A stretch of 64,000 bases of DNA, taken from contig JAAOMT010000697.1 in assembly GCA_016748015.1 (NCBI GenBank), positions 1,243,281 through 1,307,280 of the forward strand. The letters are read 5' to 3'. A program made the position numbers and the translations under genes. Below are positions 10,860 through 22,884 of this stretch, one piece after another. The DNA is from Geosiphon pyriformis. Lineage: Eukaryota; Glomeromycota; Glomeromycetes; Archaeosporales; Geosiphonaceae. The notes under the pieces are model-generated. The model was not told the DNA's origin. It worked only from the letters and a program-made list of their open reading frames with translations, and made no database searches. Numbering within the stretch: the stretch's first letter is position 1; the number at the start of each line of letters is the position of its first letter.

Positions 10860-12960
10860 TTTGAATTAAGTTTATTAGTTTTTTTTTCTAATATTATTTG
10901 TTTAATTTTGGTTCTTATATCTTTGAATTAAGAGTTGGTTATTTTTTTTCCACTGGTTAATAATTATTGTTTTTATGTCTAAAAATAATAGTATTTCTGA
11001 ATAATCTTAAAATATAGTATGTAATTAATAAATTGTTTTGATGTATAGTATAAAATTTGTTTTTTTTATAAAGTTTTTAATTTGTTGTACTATTTTTTGA
11101 TTGAACATTTTTTTGGATTTGTTAATATATAATTTCTAAATATTCAGCTTTTGTTTTAACTGATAATAGCAATATGTTATTAGAAGTTGTTTTATCTATA
11201 GCTTTCAATTTTATTTAATTAATTTTTCAATTGAAATAGTAATTAGTATTTTTTTAAAAGTGTTTTTTACTTTTTCTATAATTTTATTTGATAAATGCTT
11301 TGTTTAGTTTTGTGGTTGTTAATATAAAATAATTTTTTCTTTTTTTTTTTCTTTGTGTTTTATAACAAATTATTTGAAATTAATAATTATTTTTATGTCC
11401 AATTGTTGTTGATTTATAATTTGAAATAATTGTTGTGTTATTGTATAGATGTAGTTTGGAATTTTTATTTTTTATTATTGTTTTTGTCATATATACTGAG
11501 TTTTTATATATTATTAATTTGATTTACTTTTTTGCATTTTTTTTAATAATTATGATTAATTCTAAATCTTGTAAAATTTTATCTGATTTAATTAGTATTT
11601 TTTGTATTTTTAGTTGTAGAATATTATTGGTAGATAATAATACTATATTGTAATATGGTTTCAATCAATTATTATGTACTGCTTTAATTAAAATTTTGTT
11701 ATTCTATCTTAATTTATAAGTTATATTTTCTAGAATTTTTTTGATGTAAAATGAATTATTTTATTTAGAATTAAACTTTTTATTCTATTGTTTTTTTGTT
11801 TTGATATAATGTAAAAATACTTTGTTTTCAATTTTAAATTTGACCAGTTTATTTGGTAATTGGTTGTTATGTTATTTTTTTTGTTTTTTATGATTTTTGT
11901 ATATTATTAAATATTTTCATCTTTTGTTTTTTAGAGTTTTATTAAGTTATATGTTTTTTTCAACAATGTTTTTTAAATCTTGGCTTCTGTTATTGGTTTT
12001 ATTAAATATGTATTGATATCTATCTCAACTGATAATATTGCTGTTTTTTTATATACTAATTCAAATGATATTATTTATATAATATCTTATTTTATTATCT
12101 AATAAGCAAATAATACTAATAATATAAACAAATCTTATTTGTTTTGGTTTTTTTGGCTGATTTTAGATATTGTTTTGTATAATGTTTTATTAAATCTTTT
12201 GACTAAATTATTTGTTTATAAATAATATAAAAATAATAACAGTCTTTTAATTCCAAATTTTTGACTTAATTTTATTAATGTTTTGTTTACAAAATAAGTT
12301 TCTTAATCTAATAACAATTTTTTTAAACATTTATGTCAATAAATCAAATCTTGATATATAAATTTAGCTACAAATTTTAAATCTGCTTTTTAAATGGTTT
12401 TAGCTTTTGGCTATTTTGTGAGATAGTAAATGACTACTGCTATATATTAATTACTTTTGCTAACTATTATTAATGGTTTTATTAAGTTAATTCTAATCTA
12501 ATCAAATAGTTGTCTCACTTTAATTGGTTTTAATGATTTATTGGATTTTGTTTCTTTTTTTTTTTAATAAACATTACAATTTTAAACATATTGAATAATA
12601 TTTAGATATATTAATAGCTAATAGTAATTTTTTGGAGTTTTTTTATGTTTGCTTTTTTATAAAAATATTTTGCTATTGGATCTAAATACATATTAAATAG
12701 TATTGTTTTTTTTTTGGTTTTGTGATTATTTTGAGTGGCTGGTTTAGATTTTTTCTGTTTTTTTAATATAATATATTTTGATAAGTAATAAAGTATTTTA
12801 ATTGTTGTTTTATGTTGTTTTGTTTTTTTTAAAATAATTTTTTCTTGAACTATTGAGTATTAATATAATATTAAAATTGTTAATATTTTTATGTATTTAT
12901 TTTTTGATATATTTTTGAAATGAAATGTTTTATTTGTGACAAGTTATTAACATCTCTATT
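10860..12960 (-). pseudogene. Ty3/Gypsy pol remnant: integrase zinc-binding region, core and C-terminal part
   Basis: The minus-strand translation shows a retroviral-type integrase in order. An AKYF...KLQK stretch is a relic of the zinc-binding domain (about 12,690). PIKVRQLFD (about 12,520) is the linker, VIYYLTK (about 12,430) the first catalytic block with its Asp lost, and DLKFVAKFIYQDL (about 12,370) part of the core. RFNKTL and KISQKNQN (about 12,200-12,140) are the conserved 'ERFN' helix, followed by FELVYKKTA (about 12,030). After about 11,650 it becomes unreadable. Integrase joins element cDNA to the host genome, but this copy has many stops and shifts. The RT and RNase H parts expected upstream are absent because the region ends at the opposed LTR near 12,990. 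Confidence 0.75.
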
Positions 12961-12989
12961 TTTTTTATAGTACACTGTATAATTGAATA

Positions 12990-13820
12990 GTAATAAATTT
13001 ATTTTCTATTTTGCATGCTAATTATTGTTAATTATAAAAAAAGATACAAGAAAAGATAGAAAAAACAGATTATAAAAAAATAAACCAATAAGAAAATTGT
13101 AATTAATGAATAAATACATTTTTAAAAATAAGCACATTTCTAAAAGTAGCACAAAAAAAAGTAGAAATGTGTAAAATTTTATATAATACAAATTATGTAT
13201 ATATAGCAAAAGTATTAAAAGCAAAAAAAACAGAACAGTAATAATTAATTAATAGTCAACAAATATTTATTTTTTTAAAAGATAGTTTTTTATAATTTAA
13301 AATAAAATTATATTTATATCAATAAATATATCTATTACTATTCAATTTATATTATTATTGTTTAATTAAAAAATCTTAATTACTTTCATACTATTAAAAA
13401 TTCATGTTAATAAAATTTAATACTTAACTATACTAAACCAATAACTCTTGATCATGATTATTAACAAGATATTAATTTTTTATTTTTTTTTATTTGGTTT
13501 TATTATTTACTAATTAATTAAAAAATTAAGTACTAAATAATTGATATCAAAAATAATCTGGTAAAAAACTCATAAAACAAAAATAAAAAACTTAAAAATA
13601 GCTTACTAAAAGAACATGACTGCCAAATTAAACAAATTATCATGCTAAAAACAGAAATTGAGAAAAAACCATTACTTGAATCTTTGTTCATTATACAAAA
13701 GACTTAACCAAAATTTTTAAATACCAAAACCTTTAAAAATTATCATTAAAAATAGCTATTAAACATCAAATTACAGATTTGTTATTTGTTTTAACACTCC
13801 AAATAATTATTTGTAATATT
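12990..13820 (+). repeat. Ty3/Gypsy LTR, right arm of the inverted repeat
   Basis: It is the inverted counterpart of 9,942-10,850 and is followed directly by a primer-binding-site-like TGGTGCTC and then a gag pseudogene on the plus strand. It therefore reads as the 5' LTR of a plus-strand element. A TATA-rich block lies at about 13,180-13,207 on the minus-strand reading shared with the other arm. Boundaries are approximate (about 20 bases). Confidence 0.65.
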
Positions 13821-13832
13821 TGGTGCTCTTTA
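13821..13832 (+). promoter_or_regulatory. Candidate primer binding site of the first gag element
   Basis: TGGTGCTC starts exactly where the LTR similarity ends. A PBS starts with TGG because it pairs with the CCA end of a tRNA. The second gag element has TGGTGTTC at 16,401 in the same position and the same TAATATT just before it. The priming tRNA is not identified. Confidence 0.45.
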
Positions 13833-13881
13833 TAAAGTATAATCTAACAGAAAACCAGTACTAACATCTATTATTCAGAAT

Positions 13882-15512
13882 AATGACAAAATTAGAAATA
13901 ATAAAGACAAATCACTTAAGATTTACAAAAACTTTATTTCAACATTATTAAACTTACTTTGAATTGACAAGTAATTATTGGCCAACAAAATTAGCTTTCA
14001 ATTTTTATGTCAATAAAAAAATTATATTCTACTTAAAAAACCAAAAAAATTCAGAAACCACTTTCAAAAATTTCTACAGTAAATTACTTTAAAATACTAC
14101 ACTTCTACAAAATTATCTGTTTACTACACTAATCATAGAAATAAATCAAAAAATTGAAAACACACTCAACTAAATTTCTTATTATCTTTGTAAACAAAAA
14201 AAAAAGTTATAAATCCTAGCAAAAACACCAAAAAAAATACAACTGCTTATCTAAAAAAAACCAAAAGTTATTTTACTTATCTATTTATTATATTATTATA
14301 AACCTAAAAACATTATTCAGATAATATCAACAGTTATATCTACATCAAAAATACCATTAGCATGAATATTATTTTAAAGTAATTAAAAAAAAACTAAATT
14401 ATTAAAAACTTATAACAATTTATTCAAAAAATTTAAATTACAACTAACAACTTTATTAGAACTCTAAACATTGTCATTTTAATCAAATTTCGAATTTATC
14501 AGTAATTGGACAAAAACTGAATCAAAAGAAAAAGAAAACAACAATCAAAAAAACAATAATCAAAACTCAATTCCAAAAAATCCAGAAGTTCAAACTCAGC
14601 AAAACCCAAAAAATTCAAACTCTACTCCTATTTTCAACAACAATTTACCTTTAGTTATCTAAATTAATTCTTCTATTATACTAATAACCATTTTCATTAA
14701 CCACCAATCAACTTATCTTTAGAACAAATAGTATATGCACCAATTGTTAAACTTAAAAAATTTACCAATAAAGAAAATAACACCTAAGCATAATTAAATG
14801 ATATAGTAAAAACTATTGCAGTCAATAAATGAGATAACACTAAAGCTATTTAAAAAATTCTCTACTTTTTACAAGATATTACTAACTTGTAATATTAGAG
14901 TCTAGTCAACAAACCACAAACTTTTAATATATTCCAAGTCGTGTTTCTACAATATTTCAGTAATTACAACAGCATTAATTGGTTATTACTGGTTTTACTA
15001 CAATTAAGCAAAGTAATAACAAAGCAATTATCACTTATTTAGGACATTTCTACAAAAATTTATGCCAAATTCAAGCAGTTAATGCTGACTATTTTACAAT
15101 ATTACAGATCTTGAATCAATTTATTTATAAATTATGTAGAAATTTGTTATAACAAATATGCTTATTACATTTTAACACACTTCAAAACACAGATACTTAT
15201 ACCAAAAATTTTAAGTTAGTTAAACTCAAAGCCAATTACACCCAAACTGCAAATCTAGTAATAAACTAATTATTTGAGTTAGATACCAAATTGAAACAAT
15301 TTAGACAAACAATCAACCAGAAGATTAAGGAATATTTAACTTATAATTAAACAATTTATCAGTTTTTTTAATATCATAATAATCTAAAAAACTATAATTA
15401 TGATTTTAGTTAGTTATATCTATTATTATTAAATCAGTCATGGCAACAAAAAACATGTATCTGTTATTACTATAGTAAAAAAGAATACTTAAAAATAGAT
15501 TGTAAAACAAAG
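13882..15512 (+). pseudogene. Ty3/Gypsy gag pseudogene with a ruined zinc knuckle
   Basis: Gag would form the particle that packages element RNA. A first segment (from about 13,882) is weakly readable, then a Gln/Asn/Pro-rich linker (14,507-14,640). The capsid-like retrotransposon gag domain follows: VYAPIVKLKKF (14,731), SLVNKPQTFNIF (about 14,910), then from 14,997 one frame reading TTIKQS, ITYLGHFYKNL and ILQILNQFI. The zinc knuckle at 15,462-15,503 reads C-YY-Y-SKKE-Y-LKID-C: the CX2CX4HX4C spacing is intact, but the second Cys is now Tyr and the His is now Tyr, each one C:G to T:A step. At least two frameshifts and about ten stops break it. No pol follows, so the element is truncated near 15.51 kb. 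Confidence 0.75.
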
Positions 15513-15599
15513 TTAAATAAATAAATAATTAGCATTAATTAGTATATATTATTATTATTTCAATTATAACTTATTAGTTAATCAAATTATCAAATATTA

Positions 15600-16400
15600 T
15601 TATTTAATTAATAATTCGATTTGTATCATAAAAATTAAGATGATTAAATTACACAATATCTTGAACTATTTAATATTCAAAAATTCATCAAAATTAGTAA
15701 AAATTGGCTGAAATAATCAATAATTTGTAGAAATAACTTGTAGTTTGCCAAAATGTATTTTTAGTTTGCCAAAATTATAGCAAAGAGAAAAGTACAAGTT
15801 CAAAAACTAATACTACAGCAAGTTGTATAAAAGAAAAACTTTTCTTTTCAAGAAAATATATTTTACTTTAAATATCTTAATTAAAACAAATCATTTTTTA
15901 TACATATTTATAAAATCAAATAAAAATTAAATATTCAAAAACCAAATCCTTAATTATTATACTTGAAATTCACAAAACTCAACTAACATTTTGAAATTAA
16001 TTAGCTACCAATTTCAATAATCTGTTAGTAACTTTAAGCCTAAATAGAAAACGTTTTCCTTGACAACATTTTTTTTTTTTTATTATAATCATTAGGATAG
16101 CCTACAGATAAAATTCCTGTAAAAGAGTTGATTTTTACAGCAAAGTAACTACATATTTTTAATGAGCTTTCAGACAAGCAATTTCTAGAAAAAAGTTAAC
16201 ATTTACTAAAATATAATTACATAAAATAACTAGTATGGAATTGGCCATTTCATTTATAAGTCCAGCAGTTCAAATTATAGGAGATAATTTGAAGATAAAT
16301 TCAGTTATCAAAAGTTCAATTACTTCCAGAAAATGTGAATTCACAGTCAATAGGCATTAACAATATTTAAGAAAAAAAACCAAAAACTTTCAATAATATT
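15600..16400 (+). repeat. LTR and leader of the second gag element
   Basis: A gene-free stretch between two gag pseudogenes, ending at TGGTGTTC (16,401), the same junction seen after the LTR at 13,820. Part of it (16,115-16,265) recurs inverted at window positions 1-180, as expected for a dispersed LTR. The left boundary is a guess. A TTGTATAAAAG element at about 15,821-15,832 could be the LTR promoter. Confidence 0.45.
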
Positions 16401-16410
16401 TGGTGTTCTC
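16401..16410 (+). promoter_or_regulatory. Candidate primer binding site of the second gag element
   Basis: TGGTGTTC lies 42 bases before the gag ATG and corresponds to TGGTGCTC at 13,821, differing by one C to T step. Assignment is by position and similarity only. Confidence 0.4.
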
Positions 16411-16442
16411 TTACAGAAATAATACAACAATAATAACTTCAA

Positions 16443-17657
16443 ATGGTGATCACACCAGACACAATAACTCTAGAATATTATCAGTCAATTTACACTTATT
16501 GCAAGCAAAGATTTAACATCCAAGACGAAATTAAAATTTTCAAGAAAACATTATACTAATATATTAAAAATATCATCAAAAATTATCTTTTTGGAAACTA
16601 CAACATTTCAGAAGTTAAAAGCCACTTCTATAAAAATCTATTATATTATTTTAATTTGAAAACTAAAGACCTTAGCAGTAAAATACTTGACATCTGTTTT
16701 CATGAACTTAACTATAATATTATTCAGTATTGTAAAAAAAAATATTTAGTACAGTTTAAATACTTTCTTGACTTTGAATCAAAACCAGAAAATAGCAACA
16801 GTAGAAAACAAAAAAAAACATTTTAAGTTAGTTATACAACTTACAATACACTAAAAACAACTGCCAAACACTTGCAAACACTCAAACAAAAAATCAATGC
16901 CAAATTACCACTTTCTATTACATTATTTTCAATTTTACTTGTTTAACCACAAACTTCCAACTTATCACTTATCTAGTTTTCAAGACTAGAAAATTTTCAG
17001 TCATCTAAAAGTCCTATTTAACAGCAAGAACCAATATCAACCAGCACCAATCTTCTTGATTACTTAAAAAAAAACCAAAATAATTACTTAGAGAACTTAG
17101 AAAGTAAAGAAACTGAATCAAAACAAGAAAAAACTATTAAAAACAAAAAAGAAATGGCAACTATATACATTGCAAAAATCACTGAATTTACAAGAAAAAA
17201 TGCTAATACTGGCCCATAAAAATAGCTTGACAAAATCCAGAAAGCAGAAAATGTAAACAGATAAAATACAACAAAAATGGTAAAAGCAATCTCATACTTT
17301 TTTCAAAAAACAGCAGGAGAATAGTTTGAAAATCTAACTGAATCTTTTGAAGACTGTCAAGCATTTAAAGATGCTTTTTTGGAGCAATTTACTAACAACA
17401 ATACCTTTATTACTCTTTAAAATTGCTTTTACAATATTAAACAAAAATCATCTGAAACTGTTATGACTTATTTTGGAAGATTTAATAAACTTCTCAAATG
17501 AATTCAACAATTAAAAGCCAATGATTATTACTCCAATGCTCAGATTTTGGATCAGTTTATTGCAGGATTAAAAAATAACTTAATTAAGAAAGTTTGCTCT
17601 TATGCTTCAACAAACTTAGCTACAGCCATACAATATGCAAAAAACTATATACATTAA
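16443..17657 (+). pseudogene. Ty3/Gypsy gag pseudogene, one frame with 11 stops and no frameshift
   Basis: ATG at 16,443 opens a frame that can be read to TAA 17,655-17,657 (405 codons) with 11 internal stops. The N-terminal 230 residues include IYTYCKQRFNI and YLFGNYNISEV, followed by a Gln/Ser/Pro-rich linker. A retrotransposon-gag capsid domain starts around codon 238: MATIYIAKITEF (17,154), KAISYFFQKTAGE, FKDAFLEQFTNNNTF, VMTYFGRFNKLL and AQILDQFIAGLK. I recall close relatives in Glomeromycotina. The stops fall where those have Gln, Trp or Arg. No zinc knuckle or pol follows; the reading ends where the capsid helix ends, so the copy is truncated. It is less eroded than the gag at 14-15.5 kb. 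Confidence 0.85.
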
Positions 17658-17881
17658 AAACTTAATTAGATAGGTATTTTTTAAAGTTAATAAAGTTTGC
17701 TAGTAGACTTCGAATTATAATTAATTTATAAAAAGTCTATTCTAACTAATTGATTCGACTTCATTAAATATTATATTAATTAAAAAAAGACACTAGTATT
17801 TTTTATAGCTTTATAAAACTTTTTTAATATATTTTGGTCTTGCTAAACAATTTTTTATTTAAAATACTTTAACTTAAAAGA

Positions 17882-18550
17882 CAAGAGCTTACAGAAAAAG
17901 TAGCAAAATGAATTACTCTCAAACTTTATCTATTTTCAAAACTTACATTTAAAGAAATTATATTTTAAATTTCAATATACTTAAATTTCTTTTTTTGAGC
18001 AAATCTTACTGATTGTTTCATTAAAGCCAAATTATTTTTTATTTAATAAAGTAATGCCAAAATACATCAAATTTTATACTGAGTTCTAAAAGATATAACT
18101 TTTTTAAATAGATTTTGTGTAATATATTTGTTAAGTAAAAGATGCTCAAAACAAATAAAAGTTTAAAGTTTTAACAATTTAGATTGAATATCAAAATAAA
18201 TATTGAAGTTTAGCTTTTTTATAATGATTTATTGACAAAAGTCATAAAGTAAATGTCTGAATTATTAACTTGTAGAAATCTAAGATAAATTTTATGCAAG
18301 TAAAAGCTAAGAAAATTATATTAAATCTGTTATTAAAGCTATTACTAAAATTGAAAAAGCGACTAGAGTGAATGAAAACCATCACAACCTTAAAACTAGA
18401 TTATGTATTTAAGAAATTTATAAACTATTAAAACCAGCAAACTATAAGTTTTTATTTAAAAATAGCAATAAGACAATAATAACTATTAATAGTTTTTGCA
18501 GTTATTTAAGTTCCAGATGTTTAAACCATGTAAATAAAAGAATAAAGTAA
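17882..18550 (+). pseudogene. Unidentified eroded ORF
   Basis: A single frame can be read from 17,882 to TAA 18,548-18,550 (223 codons) with about 17 stops, many at CAA/CGA/TGG-like positions, and no frameshift. Between stops the composition is protein-like rather than random: QELTEKVAK, LFSKLTFKEI, CFIKAKLFFI, IKAITKIEKATRVNENHHNL and YLSSRCLNHVNKRIK. The last 75 codons have only one stop. I do not recognise the family. Position between a truncated gag and a kinase gene suggests another mobile-element or gene relic. The style of decay matches the neighbouring gag. Confidence 0.4.
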
Positions 18551-18574
18551 GGTCTATTTTCAGAACTTTCTAAT

Positions 18575-18690
18575 ATTTCTGATTTAATTTTTTCAGAAAT
18601 TTGAAATTCTTATTTATTAGTCTTGAAAATTCTTTTTTACCCATACAAAACATTTAAGATTTAATAATCTATTTGTGTTGCTTGAAAATT
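18575..18690 (+). promoter_or_regulatory. Upstream region shared with the inverted paralogue
   Basis: The 115 bases before the ATG at 18,691 resemble the 137 bases before the ATG of the minus-strand paralogue (53,813-53,950). Shared blocks include CTTATTTATTAG, TTACCCATA/TTACTCATA, AACATTTAAGA/ATATTCAAGA and TTAATAATCT/TTAATAGTCT. Likely promoter or 5' UTR of the kinase family. No clear TATA box. Confidence 0.4.
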
Positions 18691-21669
18691 ATGTCTTCAA
18701 AATTATCAATTGAAAACCCAACTTTATTCTTTGACTGATTTGAAGGAATATTTATAGTTATCAATAAAAGTTTGTTCATTTTTCTAGCTAGTAAATATTC
18801 AAAAGTTGTTGACTTAGTTAAAATTTATCTTGTACACAATCAGAAAACTCTTAAAGACTTATTTAATTGCTTAAATAATAAAAATCCAAAGCATTTAATA
18901 GACAATATCTTGCTTGGCTTTTGTTTAGAACATGGAATTGAAACTATTCCTAATTTGACAAAAGCATTTTTAAAATTTCAGAAAGCAGCAAATGCAGAAA
19001 ATTCTTTTAGACAATTTTTTTTAGATTATTGTCATAATAATAGAATTGATACTTCAAAAGATCAAGAAAAAGCATTTGAACTCTATTTAAAAACAACAGA
19101 GATAGGACATTTAGATACACAATACACTTTTGTAATTTGCTATGCTAACGAGGAAAAAACAACAAAAAATAAGGAAAAAACATTTAAGCTTTATTCAAAA
19201 GTTGCAGAGATAAGACATTTAGATACACAATACAATCTTGTAATTTGTTATCAAAATGGAGAAAGAATAACAAAAAATGAGAAAAAAACATTTTAACTCT
19301 ATTCAAAAGCTGCAGAAGCAGAATATTTAGATGCATAATACAGTCTTGTACTTTGTTATAATAAAAAAAAAAAACAATGAAAACTTCAGAAAAAGCATTT
19401 AAACTTTATTCAAAAGCAGCAAAAGTGAAACATTTAAATACACAATATATTGTAATTTGTTATGCTAATAGAGAAAGAATGACAAAAAATTCAAATAAAG
19501 CATTCAAACTTTATTCAAAGCAGTAGAGACAGGACATTTAGATGCATAATACACTTTTGTACTTTGTTATAATGAAGTAGAAAAAATGACAAAAAAAGAA
19601 AAAAAAGCATTCAAATTTTATTCAAAAGTTGCAAAGACAAGACATTTAGATGCACAATATGCTCTTGTACTGTGTTATGTTAATAAAGATAGAATAATGA
19701 AAAATAAGAAAAAAACATTTGAGTTTTATTCAAAAATTGCAGAGACAGGACATTTAAATACACAATATGTTCTTGTATTTTGTTATGCTAATAGAAAAAA
19801 AACAACAAAAAATGAGGAAAAAGAATTTGAACTTTATTCAAAAGTTATAAAAGCAAGACATTTAGATACACAATACAATCTTGCAATTTGTTATGAAAAT
19901 AGAGAAGAAATAATAAAAAACAAGAAAAAAGCATTTGAATTTTATTCAAAGACTGCAAGAGCACAACATTTAAATATATAATACAATCTTGCAATTTGTT
20001 ATGAAATGGAAAAAAAATAACAAAAAACGAGAAAAAAGCATTTAAGTTCTATTTAAAGGCTGCAGAGACAGAACATTTAAAATACACAATATAATCTGGC
20101 AGTTTGTTATACTAATAGATAAAAAACAACAAAAAATGAGAAAAAAGCATTTGAACTCTATTCAAAGACTGCAAAGTAGAACATTTAAAGCACAATATGC
20201 TCTTAGAACATATTATTGAAATCGATTAAAAACAACAGAATATTTAGAAAAAGTGGAAAATCTGAATTCACAAACTAGTATTAAAACATATTATTGAAAT
20301 GATGGGAAATAGTAAAAAATTATGAAAAAATATTTCAATTCTATTTAAAAACTGCAGAGACAAGAAATCAAAATACATAATATAACCTTGAATAATGTTA
20401 TTAAAAAGGATAAGAAATCACAAAAAATCTCTAAAAAGCATTTGAATTCTATTTAAAAGCAGTGAAAGTAAATAACTTATGTTATCGAAGTAATATTACT
20501 AATATCAATGTCTATAAACTTATTTTAGAAAACCAAAACAATCTTGAATATATTATTTTATGATTTCAAAATTAAGACTTTAAACATCTTGATAATTTCA
20601 ACAGAGAATTTTTAGATTTTAAAGCTTTTTTTAACCAGTTTTTAGATGAATTTAAGTGTTTTAAATATGGCAACTTGAGTATAATTATTAATGGATTTCC
20701 TATATGTCTATTTTGTGATACTGATAATAGTGATAATAATGTTTTTGAAACAGATTTGTCAAAATGTTCAGAATGTAATAACACATTAAAAGATCCACTT
20801 TTTTGAATCATTATGATTTTTAAAGATTTAGAGAACATGAGATAGTAGAAATGATAATATTAATCAGTATATATTATTTACACAAAGTATTTTTGAAAAC
20901 CGCAAAAACTGTTTGGAATAGATTTCTTTTGACAAAATCGAATTTTTTGATTAAGTGGGAGAAGAAAAATTTGGTATTGTCAAAAAAAATAGATGGGAGA
21001 ATAGTAAAATTTTATTTTGGGACAAGAATATTTAAAAGTATGAATGAACTGGGATTACAAAAGTTGTTTTGAAATATCTTAAAAATAGCCAAAATATAAA
21101 ACATATTAATTCAGATAAGATATTTTTTTTTAAGAAATCTATGTGATTTTTATTATTCCAATTTCTTTTTTAAACTAAAAACTGTATTTGTATAGTTTAT
21201 TGTGCATCATCAAAGTGCCACCTGCAAATACATTATTAAATGCTATGGAACCAAAAATCTTATAACTAATGAATTTATTATAGTTTTACTATTTATAGAA
21301 CACAGGAACTTCAAAGCTTGTCTCAAGTAAAAATATCTTCATTTAACTTGAGAAATATTTGTTTATATTTTTTTTTAAATTGTTGGTGGGCTAAAATTTA
21401 TACATAAATTAGAACTAGTGCATAGAGATTTACATCTTAAAAATATTTTTGTTTTGAAAACAAACCTCTTAAAAATTGTTATTTCTGATTTTGGCCTCTG
21501 TTGTCTTGCAGATGATGCTCTACAATCTAGAAACACTTATGATGTTCTTGAGTATCTTGCACCTAAAATTTGCAAGGGTGGTTTTTATACTAAATATAAC
21601 AATATATATAGCTTTGCTATTATTTTATGTAAAATTATATCAGAAGAAAGACTTTTATATGTTCAATGA
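18691..21669 (+). pseudogene. Sel1-repeat / zinc-ribbon / protein kinase pseudogene (paralogue A)
   Basis: Start ATG at 18,691 (MSSK) matches the paralogue at 53,812 (MSSN). The first break is TGA at 18,736, where the paralogue has Trp. An N-terminal helical domain (LVHNQKTLKDLFNCLN, HGIETIPNLTKAF) is followed by at least 11 Sel1-like repeats. The 'ACATTTA' anchors run from 19,107 to 20,181 at 104-108 nt, i.e. 36 residues. Then come two CXXC pairs (20,718-20,781, CLFC and CSEC), and a kinase with the glycine loop VGEEKFGIV (20,955; one Gly now Glu), TKVVLKYLK, HRDLHLKNI (21,421), SDFGLC (21,484), LEYLAPK and NIYSFAI (usually DIYSFAI). Numerous stops and several frameshifts, especially after 19,290. 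Tyrosine-kinase-like/Sel1 proteins are expanded in Glomeromycotina; the substrate is unknown. Confidence 0.8.
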
Positions 21670-21799
21670 ATAATAAAACTTTCATTTATCATATTTAATG
21701 GTCAAGAATTTTTTGATCTAAGCATCTTTTTTTCCAGATCTAGATTTTTCTATTAGCATCAATCATATAAATAAAAACACACTTGACAAAATTAGTAAG

Positions 21800-22870
21800 T
21801 ACTTTCAAATTATTTTAATATTTTTGTAATAAATTTATAAATAAATAAAAGTATATTTTATTATATTGAAAAATAAAATGTAATAAATACTATAATTAAT
21901 ATGGTTAAAGTTTTATCATATATTAAATTTATACAAATATATACCTTATAAAAATATTTCAATAATTATTATTATTTATCAACTATTTGAAAAGTTTTTC
22001 AAAAAATATGACACTACATCTATTTAGTACTCTCTTGACAAAATTCACACTTGTTGCAATTATAAACATATAGACCTTTTTTATTAATTTTTTTGTTTTC
22101 CATGATTTAAATAAAAGACAAAGAATAAGAGATAAAATATAAATTAATTGCTATTGAAGAAAATTTTTTAAAGCTTTATTTAATAATATATTAGAAAAAA
22201 AAATTTCCAACAAGTTTGTATTTACATTAGCACTGTTATAGTCAATATTTCAGAATAAGCAAAGCTAAGTGTTTTAATACATAAATTTCAGAAATACACA
22301 TGTAAAAATAAAGTGTTATTTACTTTATGTAAGACAAATTTTCAATCACATATAATATTGATATCAATTCATTTGAATAAGTGATTACCAATTTCTATTG
22401 TAAAAGAATATTTGTGTATTAATTATGTGTAAACAGGAAGAAACCGTTATTCTTATTAAGCAAAAAATCTAAGAATCAACATATTTTTTTCTTTAAACAT
22501 CCATAATGTATCAATTCTAAATTTAACTAGTCTTATTACTTTTGTCAAAGAAATTCTTAATAATATAATAAGATTATACACATTATTTACTAATTAAAAA
22601 TACAGAAAAGTTTTATTTACTTCTATTTTATTTTTATCAATAATATTGTAGTATTCTAAAGCTATATATATATACATTAATAAATAAAGATCAATTTATC
22701 AAATATGTTACTTATAACTCAAATTAAGCAATTTATAAGTTTTAGAGTACTGCATTTGCTTCTAGCTATTTTTTTAATTTGCTTATTAAGTTCTGTCTAT
22801 TATTAAAGAACATTGTATTAATAATTTACCTAATTGATACATATTTGAAATAGTTGTATAGGAATTATTC
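21800..22870. other. AT-rich spacer
   Basis: No assignable ORF, repeat array or RNA gene. Short TA-runs (for example at 22,664) only. Confidence 0.55.
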
Positions 22871-22884
22871 TCATTACATATGAT

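Noticed and set aside
11435-11653. 72-codon plus-strand ORF inside the Gypsy region
   Set aside because: Chance opening in T-rich DNA opposite the integrase remnant; Phe/Ile only, no motif.
13018-13224. 68-codon minus-strand ORF
   Set aside because: Lies within the LTR arm and is low-complexity Leu/Phe/Tyr.
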